From: Angelakisella sp.
GTDB lineage: Bacteria > Bacillota > Clostridia > Oscillospirales > Ruminococcaceae
Direction of reading: 5' to 3'
Length of the DNA: 5,898 bases
Assembly (NCBI GenBank): GCA_020024515.1
Contig: JAHHTR010000131.1
Coordinates: 1 to 5,898, forward strand
Part shown: positions 1 to 4,835 of the stretch, in pieces
How the letters are laid out: every line of letters starts with the position of its first letter
Numbering within the stretch: the first letter of the stretch is position 1
Notes under the pieces: generated by a model
The model's input: the letters and a program-made list of their open reading frames with translations, nothing else
What the model was told of the DNA's origin: nothing
Database searches by the model: none
Translations under genes and position numbers: made by a program

Positions 1-25
1 ATTCTACCATAAGGGGTTTCTTTTT

Positions 26-58
26 TCTATGTCCATTTTTAATGGACTTGTTCATAGA
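26..58. repeat. Inverted repeat of unknown role at left edge
   Basis: A perfect 7-bp inverted repeat, GTCCATT (31-37) with AATGGAC (41-47), has a TTT loop. It is extended by TCTAT (26-30) pairing with ATAGA (54-58) across a six-base bulge (48-53). On neither strand is the hairpin followed directly by a clean T-run, so it does not look like a normal intrinsic terminator. It could be the tail of an upstream unit, a protein-binding palindrome, or the end of a mobile element lying outside the window. The repeat is seen directly; its role is unknown. Confidence 0.5.
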
Positions 59-97
59 CAAAGATTATTTTTTTATTACAAAAAACGACAATTCTTA

Positions 98-126
98 TTT
101 ACAAAAAGTATTATTTTAGATATAAT
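98..126 (+). promoter_or_regulatory. Promoter of the XRE regulator gene
   Basis: TTTACA (98-103) lies 17 bases ahead of a perfect TATAAT (121-126), matching a sigma-A promoter. The predicted start near 133 gives a leader of about 45 bases. TTACAAAAA occurs at 76-84 and again at 99-107, overlapping the -35 box. This could be an operator, but it is low-complexity sequence. Confidence 0.8.
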
Positions 127-178
127 GAGTCTGCTTGATGTGAAAAATACATTAAATATTACATAAAGAGGTGTGTAA

Positions 179-871
179 ATGTCATCAGAATTTTCAAGAA
201 TATTGACATTATTAAGAAAAGAAAAAGGACTTAGCCAAAAGGAAGTTGCATCTAAACTTGGAATATCACAGGCTCTGCTTTCTCACTACGAAAAAGGTAT
301 AAGAGAATGTGGGTTGGATTTCCTTATAACAGTAGCAGATTTTTATGGTGTTTCTTGTGACTATATGTTGGGCAGAACTCCCGAAAGAAACGGTACTATT
401 TTATCTGTTGAGGAAATACCCGATTGCAACACAGTGGTAAAGGATAATAAATTAAAAGGCAGTATATATGCTATTTTAAACAAGAAATTAATTACAAACT
501 CAATTAATGTATTGTTCGACTTACTTTCAAAAACTCAGAATGAGGGTATGATAGAAAATGTCAGCAACTATTTAATACTATCTGTATACAGAATGTTCAG
601 ATTGATTTTTAATTCTTATGATAAAAACCAACAACAAATGTTCCGTATTCCAAAACAAGTATCAAATGCTTACTGTATATCCGCTATGGAAAAAGCTTTT
701 GCAAAAGCCGATAGTATAGCAGAGGCAAAACCTGTTGATGATTTGGAGAAAATCGAAAATCCAAATGAGCTTTCTATTTCATCGGAAAAGCTGTCACAAA
801 ATTATCCACTGTTTGCTTCTTCTCTTTTAAATTTGGTTTCCAATGCGGAAGATATTATTGAGAATAAATAA
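179..871 (+). CDS. XRE-family helix-turn-helix transcriptional regulator
   Basis: A cytoplasmic DNA-binding protein of 230 residues. Residues 7-64 form a classic HTH_3/Cro-C1 domain. It contains LRKEKGLSQKEVA (first helices), then GISQALLSHYEKG at 28-40 as the turn and recognition helix, and ends with the FYGVSCDYMLG signature at 55-65. The remaining 165 residues are predicted mostly helical and match no domain I can name. They may serve dimerisation or effector sensing. The start is supported by AAGAGGTG (166-173), five bases ahead of the ATG, and by the promoter at 98-126. A strong terminator follows at 893-950, so the gene is probably its own unit. Regulators of this type often control their own promoter and neighbours, so the PAP2 gene is a possible target, but no operator is proven. 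The DNA-binding call is firm; target and signal are unknown. Confidence 0.9.
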   Translation: MSSEFSRILTLLRKEKGLSQKEVASKLGISQALLSHYEKGIRECGLDFLITVADFYGVSCDYMLGRTPERNGTILSVEEIPDCNTVVKDNKLKGSIYAILNKKLITNSINVLFDLLSKTQNEGMIENVSNYLILSVYRMFRLIFNSYDKNQQQMFRIPKQVSNAYCISAMEKAFAKADSIAEAKPVDDLEKIENPNELSISSEKLSQNYPLFASSLLNLVSNAEDIIENK

Positions 872-892
872 ACACTATAAATAAACAATAAT

Positions 893-950
893 AAAGGACT
901 TTTTTCTTAATAGATATATTTATTGTAAGAAAAAAGTCTTTGTTTTTTTA
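893..950 (+). terminator. Strong intrinsic terminator after the XRE gene
   Basis: The left arm (893-909) pairs with the right arm (926-941) over 16 base pairs with a single bulged G, around a 16-base loop. Seven Ts follow at 943-949. The stem carries its own A and T runs. It ends only 26 bases before the PAP2 start codon. Confidence 0.88.
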
Positions 951-962
951 TGGTTACCTATC

Positions 963-971
963 AAAGAGGTG
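963..971 (+). promoter_or_regulatory. Ribosome binding site deciding the PAP2 start
   Basis: AAAGAGGTG lies directly ahead of the ATG at 976, with five bases after GAGGT-type pairing. It selects this ATG over the in-frame TTG at 940, which lies inside the upstream terminator stem and has no ribosome binding site. Confidence 0.8.
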
Positions 972-975
972 TTTT

Positions 976-1533
976 ATGCAATTTGAATTTAATCTTTTAA
1001 TGTTTTTAAGAGAAAATATATCAAACCCAATACTCGACAAGGTAATGATATTTATAACATCGCTTGGTAACGGTGGCTTATTTTGGATAGTACTTACTTT
1101 TGTAATGCTTATATTCAAAAAAACACGAAAAACAGGTGTATTTATGCTTATTACTCTTACTCTTGGATACATTATGGGAAATCTTGTTATAAAGAATATC
1201 TTTGCACGCACAAGACCATATGTGGCATACAACCAACCGATAATTATTCCTCCACCGGCAGAATACTCTTTTCCGTCAGGACATACTTTATCATCTTTTT
1301 CGGCTGCACTTTGTGTGTTCTCATACAAAAAACAATTCGGAGTATTGGCAATTATCCTTGCAACACTTATCGCTTTTTCAAGAATGTATCTTTTTGTACA
1401 CTATCCGACTGATATAATCGGTGGTATAATACTTTCTCTTTTTGTGGTATTTTTATCAAAAATATTACTAAACAAAATATATTCACATCACATAAAGAAA
1501 TTCAAAAATCTTGACAAAAAGTATAAGTGTTAA
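976..1533 (+). CDS. PAP2-family membrane phosphatase
   Basis: An integral membrane protein of 185 residues that hydrolyses lipid or polyprenyl phosphates at the membrane surface. All three phosphatase motifs of the PAP2 superfamily are present: KNIFARTRP (K73, R80, P81), PSGH (100-103, with H103 as proton donor), and SRMYLFVHYPTD (R136, nucleophile H142, D146). Hydrophobic segments lie near 23-47, 54-72, 104-117, 121-141 and 147-165. The C-terminus is rich in lysine, as expected for a cytoplasmic tail. The size fits the small bacterial members, which include BcrC/YbjG-type undecaprenyl-diphosphate phosphatases and phosphatidylglycerophosphate phosphatases. The sequence alone does not settle the substrate. 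An upstream in-frame extension to a TTG at 940 is rejected because it runs into the terminator. No clear promoter lies between that terminator and the start codon, so expression may depend on read-through. Confidence 0.93.
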   Translation: MQFEFNLLMFLRENISNPILDKVMIFITSLGNGGLFWIVLTFVMLIFKKTRKTGVFMLITLTLGYIMGNLVIKNIFARTRPYVAYNQPIIIPPPAEYSFPSGHTLSSFSAALCVFSYKKQFGVLAIILATLIAFSRMYLFVHYPTDIIGGIILSLFVVFLSKILLNKIYSHHIKKFKNLDKKYKC

Positions 1534-1552
1534 TATGATATTATGTTTTTTT
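1531..1552 (+). terminator. Possible weak terminator after the PAP2 gene
   Basis: TAATA (1531-1535), overlapping the stop codon, and TATTA (1539-1543) form a short AT-only stem. TG and seven Ts (1546-1552) follow. The stem alone is too weak to be convincing. However, the T-run sits in the same 12-base sequence that follows the stems of the two strong terminators in this window. Confidence 0.3.
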
Positions 1553-1595
1553 ATGGCGATATGCAAAAAAATTGAAAATTTATAAAATAAAGTCC

Positions 1596-1625
1596 TTGAC
1601 AAAGGCTATTTGTCTATGTTAAACT
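1596..1625 (+). promoter_or_regulatory. Promoter of the rplU-rpmA operon
   Basis: A perfect TTGACA (1596-1601) is followed after 18 bases by TAAACT (1620-1625), which is preceded by an extended -10 TG at 1617-1618. A start near 1632 would put the leader hairpin at the very 5' end of the transcript. Confidence 0.82.
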
Positions 1626-1631
1626 AGAAAT

Positions 1632-1691
1632 GCCGCATGAATTGGGTTAAAAGAGCCTTGCGCCACCTAACGTTCAGCGAGACTATATGAA
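1632..1691 (+). ncRNA. Probable L21 leader, ribosomal-protein autoregulatory RNA
   Basis: This is the untranslated leader between the promoter and the rplU ribosome binding site. CGCA (1634-1637) pairs with TGCG (1659-1662). Inside that, GGTT (1645-1648) pairs with AGCC (1654-1657, one G-U pair) around a short A-rich loop. CGC (1661-1663) can pair instead with GCG (1677-1679), so two folds compete just ahead of the gene. It is notably GC-rich compared with the flanks. Bacillota rplU operons are known to carry an L21 leader at this position, thought to bind L21 and repress the operon. The assignment rests on position and folding by eye; a covariance-model match is untested. Confidence 0.62.
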
Positions 1692-1693
1692 AT

Positions 1694-1698
1694 GAGGA
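1694..1698 (+). promoter_or_regulatory. Ribosome binding site of rplU
   Basis: GAGGA lies eight bases ahead of the ATG at 1707. An in-frame ATG at 1692 overlaps this site and would add five residues not seen in L21 proteins, so 1707 is the start. Confidence 0.85.
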
Positions 1699-1706
1699 AT
1701 ATCCGA

Positions 1707-2018
1707 ATGTACGCAATTATGCAAACAGGCGGTAAGCAATACACTGTTAAAGTGGGCGATGTAGTATACATCGAAAAGCTAAACGCTGAAGAAGAAAAAG
1801 ACTACACATTTACAGAAGTTCTTGGTGTAGGTGAAGAAGGTAATGTTAAATTTGGTGCACCATATGTTGAAGGTGCAACTGTAACAGGTAAAGTTCTTAA
1901 AAACGGTAAAGCTAAGAAAGTTACAGTATTTACTTACCGTCCGAAGAAAGACTACAAGAGAAAACTAGGTCACAGACAACCATATACTAAGGTTGAAATT
2001 ACAGCTATAAACGCTTAA
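1707..2018 (+). CDS. rplU: 50S ribosomal protein L21
   Basis: A protein of 103 residues, the normal length for L21, which binds 23S rRNA in the large subunit and contacts L20. It opens with the hallmark MYAIMQTGGKQY and carries the basic C-terminal signature YRPKKDYKRKLGHRQPYTKV near residues 78-97, the rRNA-binding stretch. The gene is first in an operon with rpmA, which starts 23 bases after its stop codon. In many Bacillota a cysteine protease gene (prp/ysxB) lies between the two; here the gap is too short for it. Expression is probably controlled by the structured leader just upstream. Product identity is essentially certain. Confidence 0.98.
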   Translation: MYAIMQTGGKQYTVKVGDVVYIEKLNAEEEKDYTFTEVLGVGEEGNVKFGAPYVEGATVTGKVLKNGKAKKVTVFTYRPKKDYKRKLGHRQPYTKVEITAINA

Positions 2019-2020
2019 TT

Positions 2021-2033
2021 AGAAGGAGAGGTG
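2021..2033 (+). promoter_or_regulatory. Ribosome binding site of rpmA and start-fixing stop codon
   Basis: AGAAGGAGAGGTG offers two overlapping Shine-Dalgarno cores, AAGGAG (2023-2028) and GAGGTG (2028-2033). The second lies eight bases ahead of the ATG at 2042. An in-frame TAA at 2039-2041 abuts the start codon, so L27 cannot begin further upstream. Confidence 0.88.
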
Positions 2034-2041
2034 TAATATAA

Positions 2042-2296
2042 ATGGCACATAAGAAAGGTGTTGGCTCAACCAAAAACGGTAGAGATTCAGCTGCACAACG
2101 TTTGGGAGTAAAAAGAGCAGATGGTCAATTTGTTCTTGCAGGTAATATACTAGTTCGTCAAAGAGGAACACACATTCACCCAGGTGAAAACGTAGGCATC
2201 GGTTCTGATGATACATTGTTTGCACTTGTTGACGGTAAAGTAAAATTTGAGCGTATGGGTAAAGACCGCAAAAAAGTTTCAATCTACACAGCTTAA
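2042..2296 (+). CDS. rpmA: 50S ribosomal protein L27, without cleavable leader
   Basis: A protein of 84 residues. L27 sits near the peptidyl-transferase centre, where its flexible N-terminus reaches toward the tRNA ends. The conserved KKGVGSTKNGRDS (4-16), VLAGNILVRQRGTHIHPG (31-48) and the TLFALVDGKVKFE region (58-70) are all present. The mature-type N-terminus MAHKK is encoded directly. Many Bacillota instead encode a short extension ending in a phenylalanine-rich QFFA-type site that the protease Prp removes. Here an in-frame stop codon immediately before the ATG rules out such an extension, and prp is missing from its usual place. The gene is co-transcribed with rplU and ends at the terminator at 2323-2359. 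Confidence 0.98.
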   Translation: MAHKKGVGSTKNGRDSAAQRLGVKRADGQFVLAGNILVRQRGTHIHPGENVGIGSDDTLFALVDGKVKFERMGKDRKKVSIYTA

Positions 2297-2322
2297 TTTT
2301 AAAAAATATATACTTACTGTTG

Positions 2323-2359
2323 AGACCCACGATATTCATTATCGTGGGTTTGTTTTTTT
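2323..2359 (+). terminator. Intrinsic terminator of the rplU-rpmA operon
   Basis: ACCCACGATA (2325-2334) pairs perfectly with TATCGTGGGT (2340-2349) around a five-base loop. TTGTTTTTTT (2350-2359) follows. A textbook terminator, it separates obg from the ribosomal protein genes. Confidence 0.94.
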
Positions 2360-2482
2360 ATGTGAGTATTCCCCTATTTCCTCAATAATAAAACTATTAA
2401 TTCGATATATATACTAGAATTTATTTTTAGAATTATAAATAAATATACCAAAAAAAATAATATTAATTTGTAAAAATTTTTT

Positions 2483-2511
2483 TTGTAAATGCAAATAAAT
2501 TATGTTATAAT
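2483..2511 (+). promoter_or_regulatory. Promoter of obg
   Basis: TTGTAA (2483-2488), a 17-base spacer and a perfect TATAAT (2506-2511) with an extended -10 TG at 2503-2504 make a strong sigma-A site. The very AT-rich bases upstream (about 2400-2480) could act as an UP element. The predicted start near 2518 gives a leader of about 50 bases. The rest of the gap from 2360 holds nothing else I can recognise. Confidence 0.85.
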
Positions 2512-2569
2512 TGAAAAGACTAAAATACATAGTAAAGACTTTTTTATAATAAAGAACAGGAGATAAAAA

Positions 2570-3835
2570 ATGTTTATAGATAAAGCCACAATAAAAGTAA
2601 AAGCCGGCGATGGCGGAAACGGCGCTGTTTCATTTCATCGTGAAAAATATGTAGCTGCCGGCGGACCGGACGGCGGCGATGGTGGTAAAGGTGGAGACGT
2701 TATTTTTGTACTTGATACGAATGTAAACAGTCTACTTCCTTTTAAATACAAAAAAAATTATGTAGCCAAAGACGGTAACAAAGGTGAAAGACGTCGCAGA
2801 AGTGGTAAAGGTGCGGAGAACCTATATATAAAAGTTCCAAAAGGTACTATTATCCGTGACAAAAAGACCGATAAAATTCTTGCCGATATTTCTGACGAAA
2901 CCCCTGTTATTGTAGCTTATGGTGGCAAAGGTGGTTGGGGAAACAGCCATTTTGCCACACCTACTCGTCAAATACCTAACTTTGCAAAAGGTGGTTACAA
3001 AGGCGAGGAAAAAGAGCTTGTTTTGGAACTTAAACTACTTGCCGATGTTGGTTTGGTTGGTTTCCCAAATGTTGGTAAATCTACACTGATATCTGTTGTA
3101 AGCGCAGCAAAACCTGAAATCGCAAACTACCATTTTACAACACTTACACCTGTACTTGGTGTAGTACAAATAGATGTTGACCACAATTTTGTAATGGCAG
3201 ATATTCCCGGACTTATAGAAGGCGCTGCCGAAGGGATTGGACTTGGACACGAATTCTTGCGTCACGTTGACCGATGCAGACTCATTCTTCATATTGTTGA
3301 CGTTGCAGGCAGCGAAGGTCGTGACCCTATTGAAGACTTTGAAGCAATAAACAAAGAACTGCTTAACTACAACGAAGAACTTGCTGAAAGACCTATGATA
3401 GTTGTAGGTAACAAGTGCGATATAGCTGAATCCGAAAGTATAGAAAAATTTAAAAACTATGTTGAAGCACAAGGATATACCTTCTTCCCTATCACTGCTG
3501 CGGCAAATCAAGGAACAAAAGAACTTATAAACTATGTTTATGAGCAACTTTCTACTTTGCCACCTATTGTAAGATATCAACCTGACGAAACAGAAGAATT
3601 TATTGAAGAAAATAAAAATCAATTTGAAATTATCAAAGAAAACGGTATATATTATGTTGAAGCTGATTGGTTGCAACATACATTAGGTATGGTTGATATG
3701 GACGACTATGAATCTCTGCAATATTTCCAACGTGTTTTGCGTATTAGTGGTATTATAGAAAAACTTGAAGAAATGGGAATTAAAGAGGGCGACACAGTAG
3801 ACGTCCTAGGCTTTGAATTTGAATTCTTATATTAA
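2570..3835 (+). CDS. obg: GTPase Obg/CgtA, ribosome assembly and stress GTPase
   Basis: A protein of 421 residues, typical for the three-domain Obg of Gram-positive bacteria. Obg binds the 50S particle during late assembly and links GTP and ppGpp levels to growth. Residues 1-158 are the glycine-rich Obg fold, with the GGPDGGDGGKGGDV run at 31-44. The G domain follows: G1 GFPNVGKST (164-172), G2 threonine in TTLTP (190-194), G3 DIPG (211-214) and G4 NKCD (281-284). G5 reads ITAAANQG (308-315), with Thr where Ser is usual, a mild change. The C-terminal OCT domain spans about 345-421, so the protein is full length. AGGAG (2558-2562) lies seven bases before the ATG. Unlike the common arrangement, obg has its own promoter and is cut off from rpmA by a terminator. 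Confidence 0.98.
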   Translation: MFIDKATIKVKAGDGGNGAVSFHREKYVAAGGPDGGDGGKGGDVIFVLDTNVNSLLPFKYKKNYVAKDGNKGERRRRSGKGAENLYIKVPKGTIIRDKKTDKILADISDETPVIVAYGGKGGWGNSHFATPTRQIPNFAKGGYKGEEKELVLELKLLADVGLVGFPNVGKSTLISVVSAAKPEIANYHFTTLTPVLGVVQIDVDHNFVMADIPGLIEGAAEGIGLGHEFLRHVDRCRLILHIVDVAGSEGRDPIEDFEAINKELLNYNEELAERPMIVVGNKCDIAESESIEKFKNYVEAQGYTFFPITAAANQGTKELINYVYEQLSTLPPIVRYQPDETEEFIEENKNQFEIIKENGIYYVEADWLQHTLGMVDMDDYESLQYFQRVLRISGIIEKLEEMGIKEGDTVDVLGFEFEFLY

Positions 3836-3854
3836 TAATATGATAAATAAAACC

Positions 3855-3995
3855 GCTCTTACTCAAAGAAGCTGTCAGACTATCGAATAAGTATATTGAG
3901 ATAAAAAATTGAATAAAACTTTTCTAACTTAATCAATTTTACACAACAATTATCTTTTTCTACAAGCTGACAGCTCTTAATAATAAAAGAGCTGT
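3855..3995. repeat. Nested inverted repeats between obg and tdk
   Basis: Four related arms are visible: GCTCTT (3855-3860), AAGAAGCTGTCAG (3866-3878), CTGACAGCTCTT (3967-3978) and AAGAGCTGT (3987-3995). Arm 2 can pair with arm 1 (six pairs, one bulged A) or with arm 3 (AGCTGTCAG with CTGACAGCT, nine pairs). Arm 3 can also pair with arm 4 (nine pairs). Within the loop between arms 2 and 3 lie two more nested pairs: AGATAA (3899-3904) with TTATCT (3950-3955), and AAAATTGA (3905-3912) with TCAATTTT (3933-3940). The repeats are certain. Whether they form an attenuator-like RNA, a terminator cluster or a small palindromic repeat element is open. No protein-coding gene is visible in the gap. Confidence 0.7.
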
Positions 3996-4000
3996 TTATA
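3970..4000 (+). terminator. Probable terminator of obg
   Basis: ACAGCTCTT (3970-3978) pairs perfectly with AAGAGCTGT (3987-3995) around an eight-base A/T loop. Only a short TTTATA follows, so the T-run is poor, although a further T-rich stretch lies at 4011-4023. Its left arm is shared with the alternative pairing to 3870-3878. Confidence 0.55.
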
Positions 4001-4022
4001 CTGTATCTATTCTTTTTATATT
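3995..4022 (+). promoter_or_regulatory. Weak candidate promoter of tdk
   Basis: TTTATA (3995-4000), a 16-base spacer and TATATT (4017-4022) form the best promoter-like pair close to tdk. The -35 box is poor and the region is so AT-rich that chance matches are expected. If it is used, the repeats upstream would not be part of the tdk transcript. Confidence 0.3.
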
Positions 4023-4043
4023 TATTAAAAAAATAAATTATAT

Positions 4044-4054
4044 AGGTGAGAGGT
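4044..4054 (+). promoter_or_regulatory. Ribosome binding site of tdk
   Basis: AGGTGAGAGGT contains two overlapping cores ahead of the ATG at 4058. An in-frame GTG at 4046 lies inside this site and so cannot be the start it serves. Confidence 0.75.
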
Positions 4055-4057
4055 AAG

Positions 4058-4639
4058 ATGAGTAAGTTGTATTTCAAATATGGTACTATGGGTAGTTCAA
4101 AAACTGCTCAATTATTGATGACAAAAAGAAACTATGAAGATAAAAATATGAGGACATGGTTAATTAAACCTATTATTGATGACAGGGACGGTGTAAATGT
4201 AGTTCATTCTCGTATAGGCTTACAAGAAAATGCTGATACAGTTATCAAAAATGATGATGATATACTTGATTTGTTTAGTAGTCTTGATTATAAAACCGAT
4301 GTTGTACTTTGTGATGAAGCACAATTTTTGACTACAAAACAGGTTGAGCAGCTACATAGTATCAGTGCGTTACACAATGTTTCTGTTATATGTTTTGGTT
4401 TACTTACAGATTTTACCAGTCACCTTTTTGAAGGAAGTAAACGTTTAATAGAAATTTCCGAAAGCATTCAGGAAATAAAAACTGTTTGTCGATGTGGTAA
4501 GAAAGCTACTATTAACGCACGCATTTGTAACGGTAAGGTAGTTTGCGAAGGTGAACAAGTGCAAATTGGCGGTGATGAAATGTACGAAAGTATGTGTTAT
4601 AACTGCTGGATAGAAAAATTAAACGAAAACAAAACCTAA
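4058..4639 (+). CDS. tdk: Thymidine kinase
   Basis: A cytoplasmic enzyme of 193 residues that phosphorylates thymidine (and deoxyuridine) with ATP in pyrimidine salvage. The P-loop is GTMGSSKT (9-16), with Ser where the usual Gly precedes Lys. The DEAQF motif at 86-90 gives catalytic base E87. The GLLTDF segment (114-119) and the region after it form the lid. The zinc site is built from C144, C146, C180 and C183. The IGGDEMY segment (170-176) contributes the thymidine-binding loop. The C-x-C first zinc pair and the IDDRDGV-SRIGL segment resemble the Escherichia coli-type enzyme more than the Bacillus subtilis type. The start is set at 4058, because a GTG four codons earlier lies within the ribosome binding site. 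The gene ends 2 bases before a strong terminator and appears to be its own unit or a read-through partner of obg. Confidence 0.96.
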   Translation: MSKLYFKYGTMGSSKTAQLLMTKRNYEDKNMRTWLIKPIIDDRDGVNVVHSRIGLQENADTVIKNDDDILDLFSSLDYKTDVVLCDEAQFLTTKQVEQLHSISALHNVSVICFGLLTDFTSHLFEGSKRLIEISESIQEIKTVCRCGKKATINARICNGKVVCEGEQVQIGGDEMYESMCYNCWIEKLNENKT

Positions 4640-4640
4640 C

Positions 4641-4691
4641 AAAACAAGAGAGCGTATATGTAAATTACTACACATACACTCTCTTGTTTTT
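4641..4691. terminator. Bidirectional terminator between converging genes
   Basis: AAAACAAGAGAG (4641-4652) pairs perfectly with CTCTCTTGTTTT (4679-4690) over 12 bases. After one C/A mismatch, a further seven pairs form between 4654-4661 and 4670-4677. T-runs occur at the 3' side on both strands, so it can stop tdk from the left and the transporter unit from the right. Confidence 0.9.
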
Positions 4692-4721
4692 ATTATATAA
4701 TTTAAAAAATTAATTTATTCT

Positions 4722-4835
4722 TTAAATTTTCCCTTTACTGATTTTATGTAAATCTTCATATTTCCGATTGAATAATTCAGTTATTTTATCATTAACCTCG
4801 TTTTGAAACATACTTGTCAGTATATGTGTACCCAT
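4722..4835 (-). CDS. Possible small protein, 37 residues, coupled to the transporter
   Basis: A short open frame whose ATG (4835-4833) directly follows the TAA of the transporter gene with no gap. GGAGAG (4844-4839), inside the last codons of the transporter gene, is a good Shine-Dalgarno site with five bases from GGAG to the ATG. The protein begins MGTHILTSMFQNEV and is charged, with no membrane segment. Residues 10-33 could form an amphipathic helix (V14, I18, L21, L29, I32 on one face). The stop codon is followed about 30 bases later by the bidirectional terminator, so the ORF lies inside the transcript. I do not recognise the family. It could be a real small partner protein or the remnant of a longer gene. 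The reading frame and ribosome binding site are seen; translation is inferred. Confidence 0.48.
   Translation of the reverse strand: MGTHILTSMFQNEVNDKITELFNRKYEDLHKISKGKI

Noticed and set aside
1..55. Minus-strand frame from an ATG at 55 running off the left edge (starts MNKSIKNGH)
   Set aside because: There is no Shine-Dalgarno site upstream, it is only 18 codons long before the edge, and it lies in an inverted repeat. It cannot be judged from this window.
2..166. Open frame on the + strand running from the window edge through the XRE promoter, with an ATG at 29
   Set aside because: It crosses the promoter and start region of a well-supported gene, its composition is low-complexity Phe/Lys/Tyr, and the product is unrecognisable.
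940..975. Longer PAP2 form from the TTG at 940
   Set aside because: It begins inside the terminator stem and has no ribosome binding site; the ATG at 976 has a good one.
954..1328. Minus-strand 124-codon frame opposite the PAP2 gene
   Set aside because: It lies opposite the coding sequence of a gene with all three catalytic motifs and has no family resemblance.
2545..2550. Second TATAAT close to the obg ribosome binding site
   Set aside because: No -35 box lies at a suitable distance; the TTGTAA/TATAAT pair at 2483-2511 is much better.
3035..3679. Minus-strand 214-codon frame opposite obg
   Set aside because: It is a shadow of the Obg G domain and OCT coding sequence. Its Phe/Ile/Asn/Lys-rich composition is typical of antisense AT-rich DNA.
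3855..3995. CRISPR array or T-box riboswitch in the obg-tdk gap
   Set aside because: The repeats are inverted arms without regular direct repeats and spacers, and no T-box consensus or specifier stem is visible.
3880..4077. Minus-strand 65-codon frame in the obg-tdk gap
   Set aside because: Low-complexity Ile/Asn/Lys/Tyr sequence that overlaps the repeat arms and the tdk ribosome binding site, with no plausible start signal.
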